Below, one piece after another: positions 1 to 8,627 of a stretch of DNA of 64,000 nt (within the stretch, counting starts at the first letter, position 1; the number at the start of each line of letters is the position of its first letter). The notes under the pieces were generated by a model. It had not been told where the DNA came from, did no database searches, and saw only the letters and a list, made by a program, of their open reading frames with translations. The DNA is from Mucilaginibacter_A sp964236465. Its GTDB lineage: Bacteria > Bacteroidota > Bacteroidia > Sphingobacteriales > Sphingobacteriaceae. A program made the position numbers and the translations under genes. The DNA is taken from assembly GCA_964236465.1 (NCBI GenBank), contig CAXSBZ010000008.1, forward strand, positions 43,995 to 107,994, in the 5' to 3' direction.

Positions 1-268
1 TTCTTAAAAATGCTATTCTTTCACTATTGGTATAAGAATGTTTAATTAGTTTATATTCCTCGGAAATAGTAATAATACTTTTATCAAATTCGATTAGATT
101 AAATTTTTGGGCAGAAGATATAATCACCATAAAACCGCCGCTTATTTTTCGCTGCATCTTTTCTGCACAATTTTCAACTGAACAGTTTCCACCTAAAGCA
201 TCAGCAGCATCAGCCAAAGCAAATGCTTTCTGAAAAGAAGCCAAAGGATAGTTTAAGTTTTTAGGCAT
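1..268 (-). CDS. Hypothetical protein, 3' end beyond the window
   Basis: An open frame runs leftward from an ATG at 266-268 to the window edge without a stop, giving 89 residues that start MPKNLNYPLASFQKAF. It is AT-rich and has an ALADAADALGGNCS stretch followed by alternating helix- and strand-like segments (GGFMVIISSAQKFNLIEF, ITISEEYKLIK). This resembles a small winged-helix fold, but I recognise no family. Base composition is unlike the housekeeping genes nearby and like the other accessory islands of the window. The function is unknown. The start is well placed because no longer in-frame ATG precedes it. Confidence 0.6.
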   Translation of the reverse strand, partial: MPKNLNYPLASFQKAFALADAADALGGNCSVENCAEKMQRKISGGFMVIISSAQKFNLIEFDKSIITISEEYKLIKHSYTNSERIAFLR

Positions 269-425
269 AGTTTGATTATTAAGTTTTTACAAACCTATAA
301 AAATTCTATTTAATTACTATAAATAGTTTTTTAGTAATAGAAAATAGAAAAATTAGTTTTTCTTATTAATGCTGTTTTTATAACACAAGTTTCTTGTATA
401 ATTATTATTTTGATACAATTGTGCT

Positions 426-551
426 ATGAAAATCTCCCAATCAAAGTTGCTTCCATTTCTTATGCTGATTTCACTAACCGTCAGCAGCTGTTCTAAACAG
501 CAATATCGTGCAAGGAGCAAAAGGTATCCGCATGAAGCACCGAAAAAGTAG
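426..551 (+). CDS. Small predicted lipoprotein (41 aa)
   Basis: A short frame encodes MKISQSKLLPFLMLISLTVS, then SC and a basic tail rich in Arg and Lys ending in PKK. The N-terminus is a lipoprotein signal peptide with a hydrophobic core and an LTVSSC lipobox. The mature peptide would be only about 20 residues and strongly basic. Such tiny lipoproteins are common in Bacteroidota. It lies 45 bases upstream of the TMEM175-like gene on the same strand. Its size makes coding uncertain, but the signal peptide is convincing. Confidence 0.5.
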   Translation: MKISQSKLLPFLMLISLTVSSCSKQQYRARSKRYPHEAPKK

Positions 552-595
552 TAAATTCGCATTTAGCAGCAACCGGATTTGGTTAAAATTTATAA

Positions 596-1231
596 ATGAA
601 TAAAAACAGGCTCGAAGCATTTTCTGATGGCGTATTTGCTATTGCCATTACACTATTAGTTTTAAACATAAAAGTTCCAATTAAACAAAATATTAGTAAC
701 GGGCAGCTAAACCAAATTTTAGTTAATGCCTTGCCTCAATTGGTAAGTTTTGTTTTTAGTTTTTTAATAATCGGTGTTTTTTGGGTTGCCCATCACCGGA
801 TATTTAGTTTTGCAAAAGTTGTGGATACGCCGCTGGTGTGGCTAAACATTGTTTACCTGATGTTTATTGCAATCATTCCGTTTCCGGCTTCTATTTTGGC
901 GGATAATTTTTTTCTCACCACCACCATTCTACTTTACACCGGAACGTTGTTTTTAATTTCAATAATGAATTTTATCATATTGAAATATATTTTGCATAAC
1001 GAAGATGTAAAACATGAAGCATTAACACCCGAAGTATATCGATCAGCCACAAAAACAGCAGCAATCGGGCCAATCTGTTATATTTTGGCAGCTTGGACTT
1101 GTTTTTTAAGTGATTATATCAGTTTGTTTTTCATATCCTGCGCACTGCTTTTTTACATTTTTATTTCCGGTAAAAACACCATGAGTAAAAAGCTGATTGC
1201 TGTGGCGAAAGAAAAAGTAGAATCAGAATAA
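596..1231 (+). CDS. TMEM175-family (DUF1211) potassium channel-like membrane protein
   Basis: The 211-residue protein begins MNKNRLEAFSDGVFAIAITL, which carries the FSDGVFAIAITLLVL signature of TMEM175/DUF1211 proteins. In that family the FSDG helix lines the pore of a tetrameric K+ leak channel. About six hydrophobic segments follow, consistent with the single six-helix unit of bacterial members. It sits in the inner membrane and probably sets potassium permeability. Its 3' end faces the E2 gene, and a copy of the window-wide 12-mer repeat (1261-1272) lies between the two stops. Confidence 0.88.
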   Translation: MNKNRLEAFSDGVFAIAITLLVLNIKVPIKQNISNGQLNQILVNALPQLVSFVFSFLIIGVFWVAHHRIFSFAKVVDTPLVWLNIVYLMFIAIIPFPASILADNFFLTTTILLYTGTLFLISIMNFIILKYILHNEDVKHEALTPEVYRSATKTAAIGPICYILAAWTCFLSDYISLFFISCALLFYIFISGKNTMSKKLIAVAKEKVESE

Positions 1232-1271
1232 ATCAATGTATATCACCAAAAAAACATTGGTAAAAGAAGCA

Positions 1272-2669
1272 TCAGATGTTTCGCTTCGTGTCCCAGTTTT
1301 CTAAATAATCAGCTATTTTTTTGAGGAACATGCCGCCCAAAGCACCATCCACAATCCGGTGATCGTAGGACAACGACAGGTACATCAGGTGCCGGATGGC
1401 AATCATATCGCCAGACGGTGTTTCTACAACGGCCGGTTTTTTCTTAATCACACCAACGGCCAAAATAGCAACTTGCGGTTGATTGATAATCGGCGTGCCC
1501 ATTATGTTGCCAAAAGAACCAATGTTGGTGATGGTAAAAGTGCCATCTTTTACTTCTTCGGGAAGCAACTTGTTGCCGCGGGCACGATTGGCCAGGTCAT
1601 TTACAGCTTTTGCCAAACCCAGCAGATTCAAATTATCGGCATTTTTAATCACTGGAACAATCAGGTTCCCGGATGGCAAAGCCGTGGCCATGCCAATATT
1701 GATATTTTTTTTGCGGATGATCTGCGTACCGTTCAGCGACACATTCACCATCGGCATATCTTTTAAAGCGTTGGCAACTGCTTCTATAAAAATCGGTGTA
1801 AAGGTTATTTTTACGCCTTCACGTTTTTCAAAAGCGGCTTTATTCCTGTCGCGCCATTGCACCAAATCGGTAACATCGGTTTCAATAAATGAGGTAACAT
1901 GCGGCGAAGTTTGTTTGCTGATCACCATGTGGTCGGCAATCATTTTGCGCATCCGGTCCATTTCAATGATCTCATCACCACCTGAAAAAGAAAAATCAGC
2001 ACCAGTATTTTTATCTTCCGGTTTAAGTTGAGGCGGAGTTTCCGGTTCGGATGCTTCTTTTATCGGTACATTTTTAGGTTGATGCTGAACCGATTCGTTT
2101 TTTGATTTTTGTTGCAGATAATCCAGCAGGTCATCTTTCGTCAGGCGTCCTTCAGCACCCGAACCGGGAATCTGGTCCAGTTCTTCCTGCCGGATATTCT
2201 CCTGAGCAGCAATACTTCTCACCAGCGGAGAATAAAAACGAATATTGTCTTTTGCAGAAATTGAAGCAGCAGTTTTCGGCTGTAAAAACTCAAGCCCCGG
2301 AATGGTTTCCGGCGATGCTTCTTTTATCGGTGTTTTTTCGGTAGGTGCTTCTTTTACCGATATATTTTCCAGTCGGGAAGTTATGGGCGGTGTTGCAGGC
2401 TGTGGCACCAAATCAATATTTTCTTCCGCTTCGGTTTCAATCAAAGCAATTACGGCCCCAACCCGAACCACATCATCTTCCTGAAAAAACTGCTTATTCA
2501 ATTTGCCTTTTACCGGCGACGGAACATCAGAATCCACTTTATCCGTTGCAATTTCTACCACCGCATCATCCGTTTCGATCACATCGCCTGGCTTTTTCAA
2601 CCATTTGATCACCGTTGCTTCAGCAACACTTTCGCCCATTTTCGGCAGCAGCAATTCGTATAAAGCCAT
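1272..2669 (-). CDS. 2-oxo acid dehydrogenase E2, dihydrolipoamide acyltransferase
   Basis: This 465-residue protein is the E2 core of a 2-oxo acid dehydrogenase complex, moving the acyl group from lipoyl-lysine to CoA. An N-terminal lipoyl domain (about 1-80) has the modifiable lysine K44 in EIATDKVDSD. A peripheral-subunit binding domain lies at about 144-185 (YSPLVRSIAAQENI, GRLTKDDLLDYL). The catalytic domain (about 235-465) ends with SYDHRIVDG, which carries the active-site His. The arrangement fits the branched-chain (BkdB) type better than SucB, but the substrate cannot be settled. The two linkers contain VKEAP, IKEASPE and IKEASEPE, encoded by copies of the dispersed repeat (2345 partial, 2315, 2051). 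The gene stands alone, without E1 or E3. Confidence 0.92.
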   Translation of the reverse strand: MALYELLLPKMGESVAEATVIKWLKKPGDVIETDDAVVEIATDKVDSDVPSPVKGKLNKQFFQEDDVVRVGAVIALIETEAEENIDLVPQPATPPITSRLENISVKEAPTEKTPIKEASPETIPGLEFLQPKTAASISAKDNIRFYSPLVRSIAAQENIRQEELDQIPGSGAEGRLTKDDLLDYLQQKSKNESVQHQPKNVPIKEASEPETPPQLKPEDKNTGADFSFSGGDEIIEMDRMRKMIADHMVISKQTSPHVTSFIETDVTDLVQWRDRNKAAFEKREGVKITFTPIFIEAVANALKDMPMVNVSLNGTQIIRKKNINIGMATALPSGNLIVPVIKNADNLNLLGLAKAVNDLANRARGNKLLPEEVKDGTFTITNIGSFGNIMGTPIINQPQVAILAVGVIKKKPAVVETPSGDMIAIRHLMYLSLSYDHRIVDGALGGMFLKKIADYLENWDTKRNI

Positions 2670-2698
2670 TCTTGTATTTTGGTCGATAAAATTACGTT

Positions 2699-3943
2699 TT
2701 ATTTTGATTCACGTAGCAGTTTCAGCAAATCGATCATCGCATTGGTAGCGGTGCGCTCAATATTCTGGATGCGTTTATTGCCAAAAACATATTTTTTAGC
2801 CTTCGTTTTTTCTTTGTTGGCCACAGCAATCCAAACCGTTCCAACCGGTTTATCTTTCGTTCCGCCATCCGGGCCAGCAATCCCGGTAACGGCAACGGCA
2901 TAATCAGAAGAAAAATTGCGTAGCGCACCTTCCGCCATCTCGCGCACGGTTTCTTCGCTGACGGCACCGTTTTCCCACAAAGTATCCGCATTAACGCCCA
3001 GCATCCGCTCCTTCATCTCATACGAATACGAAACTGCGCCACCCAAAAATATGCTGGAAGCACCGGGCAAACTCGTGAATAAATGCGCCAAATAACCGCC
3101 GGTGCAGCTCTCGGCCAGCGACAAGGTTTGCTGATTTTTTGCCATTAAAAGAAGTATTGCTTTTTCCAGCGGAATATCTTCAGTGGCGACAACCGTATCG
3201 CCCAAGCGATCCAGAATTTTTTGGGTTTGAATTTGGAGTTCCTGTTTTAACTGATTTTCATCTTCGCCGTAAGCACTCAGCCGCAAACGCACCACGCCCA
3301 ATTTCGGCAGATAAGCCAGTTTGATTTCCGCTGGAAGCTGATCTTCAATATCTGCAATCCGTTCGGCTAAAAAAGATTCACCTTCGCCAGCTGTCAGAAT
3401 AGTTTGGTGGATGATTTTTGGCAGATCAAAAGTTTGTTTCAACTTTGGGATCACTAAATCTTCCATCAGATACATCATCTCAAACGGAACGCCGGGCATT
3501 GAAACATATACTTTTCCCTGCTCTTGAAACCACATGCCTGGAGCTGTACCGTTTTTGTTTTGCAAAACCTCACAATTTTCCGGCACATCAGCCTGGCCGA
3601 TGTTTACCTCAAGCAGCGGGCGGTTGTATCGGGCAAAAATCGCGGCCACATTGTCCAGCGTTTCCTGGTCGCGTTTTATGCCGACACCAAAATATTCGGC
3701 CAAAGTGGTTTTGGTAATATCGTCTTTTGTGGGGCCTAAACCGCCGGTGATCAAAATAATGTCGGCGCGGCCGGATGCTTCTTTTAGGGCAGATAAAATG
3801 TGCTCGCGGTCATCAGAAACAGAAGAAATTTGCTTGATGCGGATACCGGCAGCATTGAGCTGCTGCGCCATCCAGGCCGAATTGCTATCGATAATCTGCC
3901 CGATCAGGATTTCATCTCCAATGGTAATAATTTCTGCTAACAT
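2699..3943 (-). CDS. cinA: CinA: nicotinamide-nucleotide amidohydrolase / competence-damage protein
   Basis: The 414-residue protein starts MLAEIITIGDEILIGQIID, the MoCF-like N-terminal domain of CinA (about 1-170, with ITGGLGPTKDD and MPGVPFEM). The C-terminal domain (about 255-414) has SLAESCTGGYLAHLFTSLPG and GIAGPDGG, typical of NMN deamidase. It recycles NMN and dephosphorylates or hydrolyses ADP-ribose-type nucleotides in NAD metabolism. The gene was named in pneumococcus for its link to competence. It starts 1 base beyond the stop of the LptD-like gene, so the two are co-transcribed. It carries two exact dispersed-repeat copies (3146 and 3775). Confidence 0.95.
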   Translation of the reverse strand: MLAEIITIGDEILIGQIIDSNSAWMAQQLNAAGIRIKQISSVSDDREHILSALKEASGRADIILITGGLGPTKDDITKTTLAEYFGVGIKRDQETLDNVAAIFARYNRPLLEVNIGQADVPENCEVLQNKNGTAPGMWFQEQGKVYVSMPGVPFEMMYLMEDLVIPKLKQTFDLPKIIHQTILTAGEGESFLAERIADIEDQLPAEIKLAYLPKLGVVRLRLSAYGEDENQLKQELQIQTQKILDRLGDTVVATEDIPLEKAILLLMAKNQQTLSLAESCTGGYLAHLFTSLPGASSIFLGGAVSYSYEMKERMLGVNADTLWENGAVSEETVREMAEGALRNFSSDYAVAVTGIAGPDGGTKDKPVGTVWIAVANKEKTKAKKYVFGNKRIQNIERTATNAMIDLLKLLRESK

Positions 3944-3944
3944 G

Positions 3945-6707
3945 CTAATAATTGTTGTAGTAATCTTTGCGCTTGTTCAGCTTCAGCGTTTGCAAAATGC
4001 TGGCTTTTACCCGCAAATCAACGCTGTAATATTTGTAATAACCAAACGGGATCCATTGAAAAGCCAAATCCCAGCAATGCAAATCGCGATAAATATTTAA
4101 GGAAGTGGTGCTGACTTTGTTCAGCCTGAAATCATAACCGGTGGTATATTGCAGCTTCCATTTTGGCGTTACGTTGAAATCGCCGTTCACATTTACGGCA
4201 TTGTTGATGCTCGTGGTTACGCCGGAATTGAAATACGTAAAATTATAATTCAACGAAACATTCCAGGGGATATTAAAATCTACAAACGCATTCGGGTCGC
4301 GGTTGATCATGGCCAATTGCCCGGCTTGCTGTGCATTTATGCCCTGCAAAGTATTGGTGTTATTTTGATTGCGCTGCTGGCTTTGGTTTCTGGCCGAATT
4401 TGAGTTTAAACTGAAGTTTGAAGAGATAGAAAATGCGGTGAGCGTTGGTAGCTTTCCTGATTCTAAAGTATATCGGTTTGTTAATAGTTGATATTTTTTA
4501 ATTTGCCCGTTGATTATAGAATCTTTTATAATTGTAGTGTATGGATCAAAAACAGCAGTAAAATTTAGCCCCAGTTTTTGGTTGAACAAAGCCGTCCGCC
4601 CGGTAACGTTGATGGGTTGAAGCTTTAAAGAATCAGCCACAAAATTATAAAAAGTAGAAAACGACAGTCCTTGCAAAATTGGGATTTTGCGGTCGGTATT
4701 TGTCGTATCCGTACTTTTTGCCCGTACTTTTGCTTCAACGGTATTATCCACGCTCAAAGCCAAACCGGCAGACCTTCCGCCTGATGGTCCCCTATAAAGC
4801 GAATTGTCAAAAATAGAATAACGGGTGGAAGAATAAGGGTAAGGAATGGCCGGATTGCTGACCACGTTCTGGAAGTATCTGTAGGAATTGCTGTTGTAAT
4901 CCGGGCGGTATTGGAAACTTAGCGAAGGCGTCATCACATGATGGATTTGTTTGAGCCAGCCTTTTTTAAAAACCAAATTACCATATACTTTGGTAGATAA
5001 ACCCGTGCTTACACTATAAGAACCTGCCCGGCGAAAACCCGGAATGGTATCGGTAACTAAAGAATCTACACCGGTTGTATTTCCGCGGGCATACCGTTTC
5101 CGGATAGTTTGTAGATAATCTACTTCACTGTAATTTATGCTGGAAGAAAACTGAAAATATTTCAACACATTCAAACTCAAACTCACCGGAATATTTTGCT
5201 GGAAACCGTTTTGAAAACGCCTGAAAACCTGCTTGGTCAAAAATTGAGACTCAGGAATAGCTGAAACCTGGTTATCGCCGGTCAGCGTGTATTGCACATT
5301 AATCCGCTGATACCATTTCTGCTCGCCAACCCTGGTTTTAGAATCAAACGGATTGATACTGGCCACGTTAAAATTAAAACTTGGCAAATCTAACGTGATT
5401 GTTCCTGTAGATAAATCTTGGCTATGGTTGGCACTTGCCGTAAAATTGAAAGGTGTACCTGCCCAAGTTTTACTATAAGCAACACTTGAGCGCAAGTTAT
5501 TTTGGGTTAGAGCAGTTAAATTATAATTTACTGTACTCGCATTATTTCTATAGTAAGTTTGAGTACCTGCATTTACCGAAGCACTAAAAGTGCTTCCCGG
5601 ATTAGCGTTCGGGTTTTGAGTGTGCGACCAACGGATGTTGAAATCTTTTGCAGCCGGATCGGTTTCCAAACCATATTTATGGTAGCCGAAACTCAGCACC
5701 AAATTGCCAGAATATTTATAGCGGTCAAAATAGCGTGCATCACTGCTCAACTCAAACGAACCTTTAGAATAAATGGAACCGTAATTAGTGAGGTCAAACT
5801 TATCCCCAAAACCCATGTAATAGCCAAAATTCCGCAGGTTAAAACCTAATTGTGCATCCTCGCCAAAACTGGGTAAAATGATACCGGAAGTTCTTTTGTC
5901 GGGTTTTGGGAAAAAGCCAAACGGAATAGCGACCGGCAGCGGGATGCCTTCAATCTCCAAATAAGCTGGCCCTGAGATAATCTGGTTTTTTTCGGCAATC
6001 CCTTTGGTGATTACAATCCCGAAATGGGTATCAGGATAGGGCAAATTACAGGTGCTGAACAGAATGTTGCGGTAAGCAATTTCGTCTTCGTTCAGCTTTT
6101 TGGCCTGTCCGCCGGAAATGTAATTGCCCTGCTGTTCTGAAAACGCCTGGAAAATTTTTGCTTTCTTGGTGACGTAATTAAAAACTAAAGAATCTGCTGT
6201 AACCGGACTGTCATTTTTTTGCTTGAGAATTGGCTTGCCATAATAGCGTTTTGTTTTCGGATTGACATTTCCGCGGGCATAAGCATTGTGGTTTTTTTGA
6301 TCGAGTTTGATGTATTCAGCATCAATTGCAGCATCGTCATAAGTAATGCGCGCCCGGCCATATAAGTAAACAATATTGTTGACCTGATCCGTAACAATAG
6401 AATCTTCTGCCGTATATTTTACTGTAGAACCTAAATTGCTCTTGGCTTTTGCAGCAGTATCGGTTTTGGCAGCGGTTTTTGAGGATGCTGTTTTTACCCC
6501 TGTTTTTTTGCTTTTCTTTCCTTTTGCCGGTATAGTATCCTGCTTCAAAAAAATACGGTCTCTTTTTTTAGCGGAATCCAGTTGGATAATTGTATCGGCT
6601 CCAGGCAACTTATATTTTTTAGCAAAACGGGGAATTGACAAAGAAAAAGCTGAAAAAAAAGAAATTATGATAATGAGTACAGGAAAAAGAAATTTTATAA
6701 ATCTCAA
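3945..6707 (-). CDS. LptD-like outer-membrane LPS-assembly protein
   Basis: The protein has 920 residues, with a hydrophobic N-terminus (FLFPVLIIIISFFSAFS) and a Lys/Thr/Ala-rich linker. An OstA-like periplasmic domain follows (about 95-230: VNNIVYLYGRARITYDDAAIDAEYIKLD is characteristic in pattern). A long C-terminal region of alternating aromatic and polar residues is typical of the LptD beta-barrel. It would insert lipopolysaccharide in the outer leaflet of the outer membrane, fed by LptA-type bridges. Bacteroidota LptD homologues have this length. It shares a divergent intergenic region of 55 bases with the amidase gene and is followed immediately by cinA. One repeat copy (6485-6496) falls in the low-complexity linker. 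Confidence 0.85.
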   Translation of the reverse strand: MRFIKFLFPVLIIIISFFSAFSLSIPRFAKKYKLPGADTIIQLDSAKKRDRIFLKQDTIPAKGKKSKKTGVKTASSKTAAKTDTAAKAKSNLGSTVKYTAEDSIVTDQVNNIVYLYGRARITYDDAAIDAEYIKLDQKNHNAYARGNVNPKTKRYYGKPILKQKNDSPVTADSLVFNYVTKKAKIFQAFSEQQGNYISGGQAKKLNEDEIAYRNILFSTCNLPYPDTHFGIVITKGIAEKNQIISGPAYLEIEGIPLPVAIPFGFFPKPDKRTSGIILPSFGEDAQLGFNLRNFGYYMGFGDKFDLTNYGSIYSKGSFELSSDARYFDRYKYSGNLVLSFGYHKYGLETDPAAKDFNIRWSHTQNPNANPGSTFSASVNAGTQTYYRNNASTVNYNLTALTQNNLRSSVAYSKTWAGTPFNFTASANHSQDLSTGTITLDLPSFNFNVASINPFDSKTRVGEQKWYQRINVQYTLTGDNQVSAIPESQFLTKQVFRRFQNGFQQNIPVSLSLNVLKYFQFSSSINYSEVDYLQTIRKRYARGNTTGVDSLVTDTIPGFRRAGSYSVSTGLSTKVYGNLVFKKGWLKQIHHVMTPSLSFQYRPDYNSNSYRYFQNVVSNPAIPYPYSSTRYSIFDNSLYRGPSGGRSAGLALSVDNTVEAKVRAKSTDTTNTDRKIPILQGLSFSTFYNFVADSLKLQPINVTGRTALFNQKLGLNFTAVFDPYTTIIKDSIINGQIKKYQLLTNRYTLESGKLPTLTAFSISSNFSLNSNSARNQSQQRNQNNTNTLQGINAQQAGQLAMINRDPNAFVDFNIPWNVSLNYNFTYFNSGVTTSINNAVNVNGDFNVTPKWKLQYTTGYDFRLNKVSTTSLNIYRDLHCWDLAFQWIPFGYYKYYSVDLRVKASILQTLKLNKRKDYYNNY

Positions 6708-6723
6708 AATTGATTTTGAATAT

Positions 6724-6739
6724 TATTTTTGCAAATATA
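6724..6739. promoter_or_regulatory. Candidate back-to-back -7 promoter elements
   Basis: The 16 bases TATTTTTGCAAATATA contain a TAnnTTTG element reading toward the amidase gene (6724-6731) directly followed by one reading toward the LptD-like gene (6732-6739). TAnnTTTG is the known -7 consensus of Bacteroidota primary-sigma promoters. Distances to the start codons (about 30 bases on each side) are sensible. I see no well-spaced TTTG -33 element for either direction, so this remains a candidate. Confidence 0.4.
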
Positions 6740-6762
6740 TGTTGTGCACGGTCTCAAAATTA

Positions 6763-7608
6763 ATGAAAAATAGAACATTGAAAAGGCTCATTTATTGTTT
6801 AACATTTTTTAACTTGTTTACCAGCACTACTTCTTTTGCCTATAAAAAATCATTGATAGATACCGTTGCCGAAAAACGTTTCAAACTTAAAACCATTGTG
6901 GTAGATGCCGGGCATGGTGGCCGCCGCACCGGTGCTTCCGGTTCTTTTTCGTTGGAAAAGGATGTAACGCTGGCCATCGCTTTTAAGTTACAAAAAGCGA
7001 TACAGCAGGAAATGAACGACGTAAAAGTAGTGATGACGCGCACTACTGGCGATGATGTGGAATGGCAAAAAAGATCGGATATTGCCAACGAAAACAAGGG
7101 GAATCTTTTTATTTCCATACATTGCAACTCTTTGCCGGATAAAACAGTTACTGTTCGCGGCAAAAGGACCCGCATCCCGGATCGCTCCGGAAAAGGAGTT
7201 TTGCTGCTGGTTTATGGTTTTCATCGCACCAAAGAAGAAGAAAAAGCTATCCGCGAAAACCTGATGGATGACAAAGAATCGTCTGAAATGAACACGGGTT
7301 TTGACCCGAATGATCCGACATCAACCATTCTGATGAACGCTTATAAAAATAAGTATCGTAAACAAAGCATCCGTTTTGCTGATTTAGTAAATAATGAATT
7401 CGTTGCAACTGATGGCCGCCACAGCAACGGCGTGATTGAGCAAGGCGTATTGGTTTTGTGCCACAGTGCAATGCCCTCTGTTTTGGTAGAAACAGGCTTT
7501 ATCAATAATCCGGATGATGAAAAATATTTAAACTCCGAAGAAGGACAAACGGAGATTGTAAATTCTATTGTCCGTGCCATCGTAAAATACCGCAAGGAAA
7601 ATGAATAA
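6763..7608 (+). CDS. N-acetylmuramoyl-L-alanine amidase (AmiC type)
   Basis: I place the start at 6763, giving 281 residues. The longer frame upstream overlaps the opposite LptD-like gene, and MKNRTLKRLIYCLTFF begins a clear signal peptide ending at SFA. The catalytic Amidase_3 domain starts at KTIVVDAGHGGRRTGASGS (first Zn-binding His) and continues with FISIHCNS (second His) and VLVETGFINNPDDEKYL (catalytic Glu). The enzyme cleaves the bond between MurNAc and the stem peptide in the periplasm during cell separation. It is followed 32 bases later by an MCE protein gene, an arrangement common in Bacteroidota. Confidence 0.92.
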   Translation: MKNRTLKRLIYCLTFFNLFTSTTSFAYKKSLIDTVAEKRFKLKTIVVDAGHGGRRTGASGSFSLEKDVTLAIAFKLQKAIQQEMNDVKVVMTRTTGDDVEWQKRSDIANENKGNLFISIHCNSLPDKTVTVRGKRTRIPDRSGKGVLLLVYGFHRTKEEEKAIRENLMDDKESSEMNTGFDPNDPTSTILMNAYKNKYRKQSIRFADLVNNEFVATDGRHSNGVIEQGVLVLCHSAMPSVLVETGFINNPDDEKYLNSEEGQTEIVNSIVRAIVKYRKENE

Positions 7609-7640
7609 TCCTAATTTAATTTTATTTAACATTCTATATT

Positions 7641-8588
7641 TTGAAAATATCTAACGAAACAAAAATCGGCGCATTGACTGCCGTTGCTATTACTATACTT
7701 ATTTTAGGTTATAATTTTTTGCGTGGAAACGACATCTTGTCCAGAGAGCAAAGGTTTTATGCCGTTTATGGCCATGTTGACGGGTTAAATGTTTCTAAGC
7801 CGGTATTGGTAAACGGTTTTCAGATTGGCCGTGTTTCTGATATGAAACTACAGCCGAGTGGTAAAACAGTTGTCGAATTCAAGATCAACAAAGATTATCC
7901 GATTCCCGAAAATTCTGTTGCCCGGCTGATGAGTACAGACTTACTTGGCAGCAAAGCCATTGAATTTGAATTGGGCAACAGCAAAACTTTTGCTGAAAAT
8001 AAAGACACTTTACGATCAAATGTAGAAAGAAGCCTGGCAGAATCTGTGCAGCCGGTGCAGAAAAAGGCGGAAACGATTATTGCAAAAATGGATTCTTTGC
8101 TCACTTCTGTCAACACAATTTTGAACCCTTCTTTTCAAAAAAATATCGACCGGACTTTCAAAAGTATCGCTGCAACTTTGGAAACTTTGGAAGGAACAAC
8201 AAAAAAAGTGGATGGTTTAGTGGGGTCTGAAGGTGGCCGAATCAGTAAGATTTTGGCCAATTTTGAATCAATTTCCGGAAACCTGCGCAACAACAATGAG
8301 CACATTTCACACATCGTTTCCAATTTCGATCAAATGAGCAATCAAATGGCAAAATTAAATGTGCAAGAAACTTTAACAAATGCCAATAAAGCGGTCTCAG
8401 AACTTCAGGCAGCGATTGAAAAGATCAATAACGGAAAAGGATCCGTGAGTTTGTTATTGAACGATGATAAGTTGTATAATAATTTGAATGACGCCGCAGG
8501 AAACTTGGATAAACTGATGATTGATTTGAAAGCTAATCCAAAAAGATACGTAAGCTTTTCAATATTTGGCGGTAAGAAAAACAACTGA
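7641..8588 (+). CDS. MlaD/MCE-domain protein, lipid transport
   Basis: The start codon is TTG at 7641; the protein (315 residues) reads MKISNETKIGALTAVAITIL. This gives an N-terminal membrane anchor (about 9-28) and then an MCE domain (about 35-115: FYAVYGHVDGLNVSKPVLVN, PIPENSVARLMSTDLLGSKAI). The rest is a long helical region, probably coiled coil. MCE proteins form periplasmic rings or tubes that shuttle phospholipids between membranes with an MlaE/MlaF ABC transporter, which is not in this window. The pairing with the upstream amidase suggests joint envelope maintenance. Two tandem repeat copies follow the stop. Confidence 0.87.
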   Translation: MKISNETKIGALTAVAITILILGYNFLRGNDILSREQRFYAVYGHVDGLNVSKPVLVNGFQIGRVSDMKLQPSGKTVVEFKINKDYPIPENSVARLMSTDLLGSKAIEFELGNSKTFAENKDTLRSNVERSLAESVQPVQKKAETIIAKMDSLLTSVNTILNPSFQKNIDRTFKSIAATLETLEGTTKKVDGLVGSEGGRISKILANFESISGNLRNNNEHISHIVSNFDQMSNQMAKLNVQETLTNANKAVSELQAAIEKINNGKGSVSLLLNDDKLYNNLNDAAGNLDKLMIDLKANPKRYVSFSIFGGKKNN

Positions 8589-8626
8589 TAAAAGAAGTAT
8601 TGAAAAAAGACTGCTAAAAGAAGTAT
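8589..8626 (-). repeat. Two tandem copies of the dispersed repeat
   Basis: TAAAAGAAGTAT occurs at 8589-8600 and again at 8615-8626, in the same orientation, 26 bases apart. They fill the gap between the convergent mlaD-like and rnz genes. Both are exact ATACTTCTTTTA copies on the minus strand. The segment between stops has no other recognisable terminator. Confidence 0.8.
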
Positions 8627-8627
8627 T

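Noticed and set aside
1359..2748. Plus-strand open frames across the E2 gene
   Set aside because: They are shadows of a well-supported minus-strand gene and show no family motifs.
6436..6762. N-terminal extension of the amidase
   Set aside because: It overlaps the opposite LptD-like gene, and a clean signal peptide starts at 6763.
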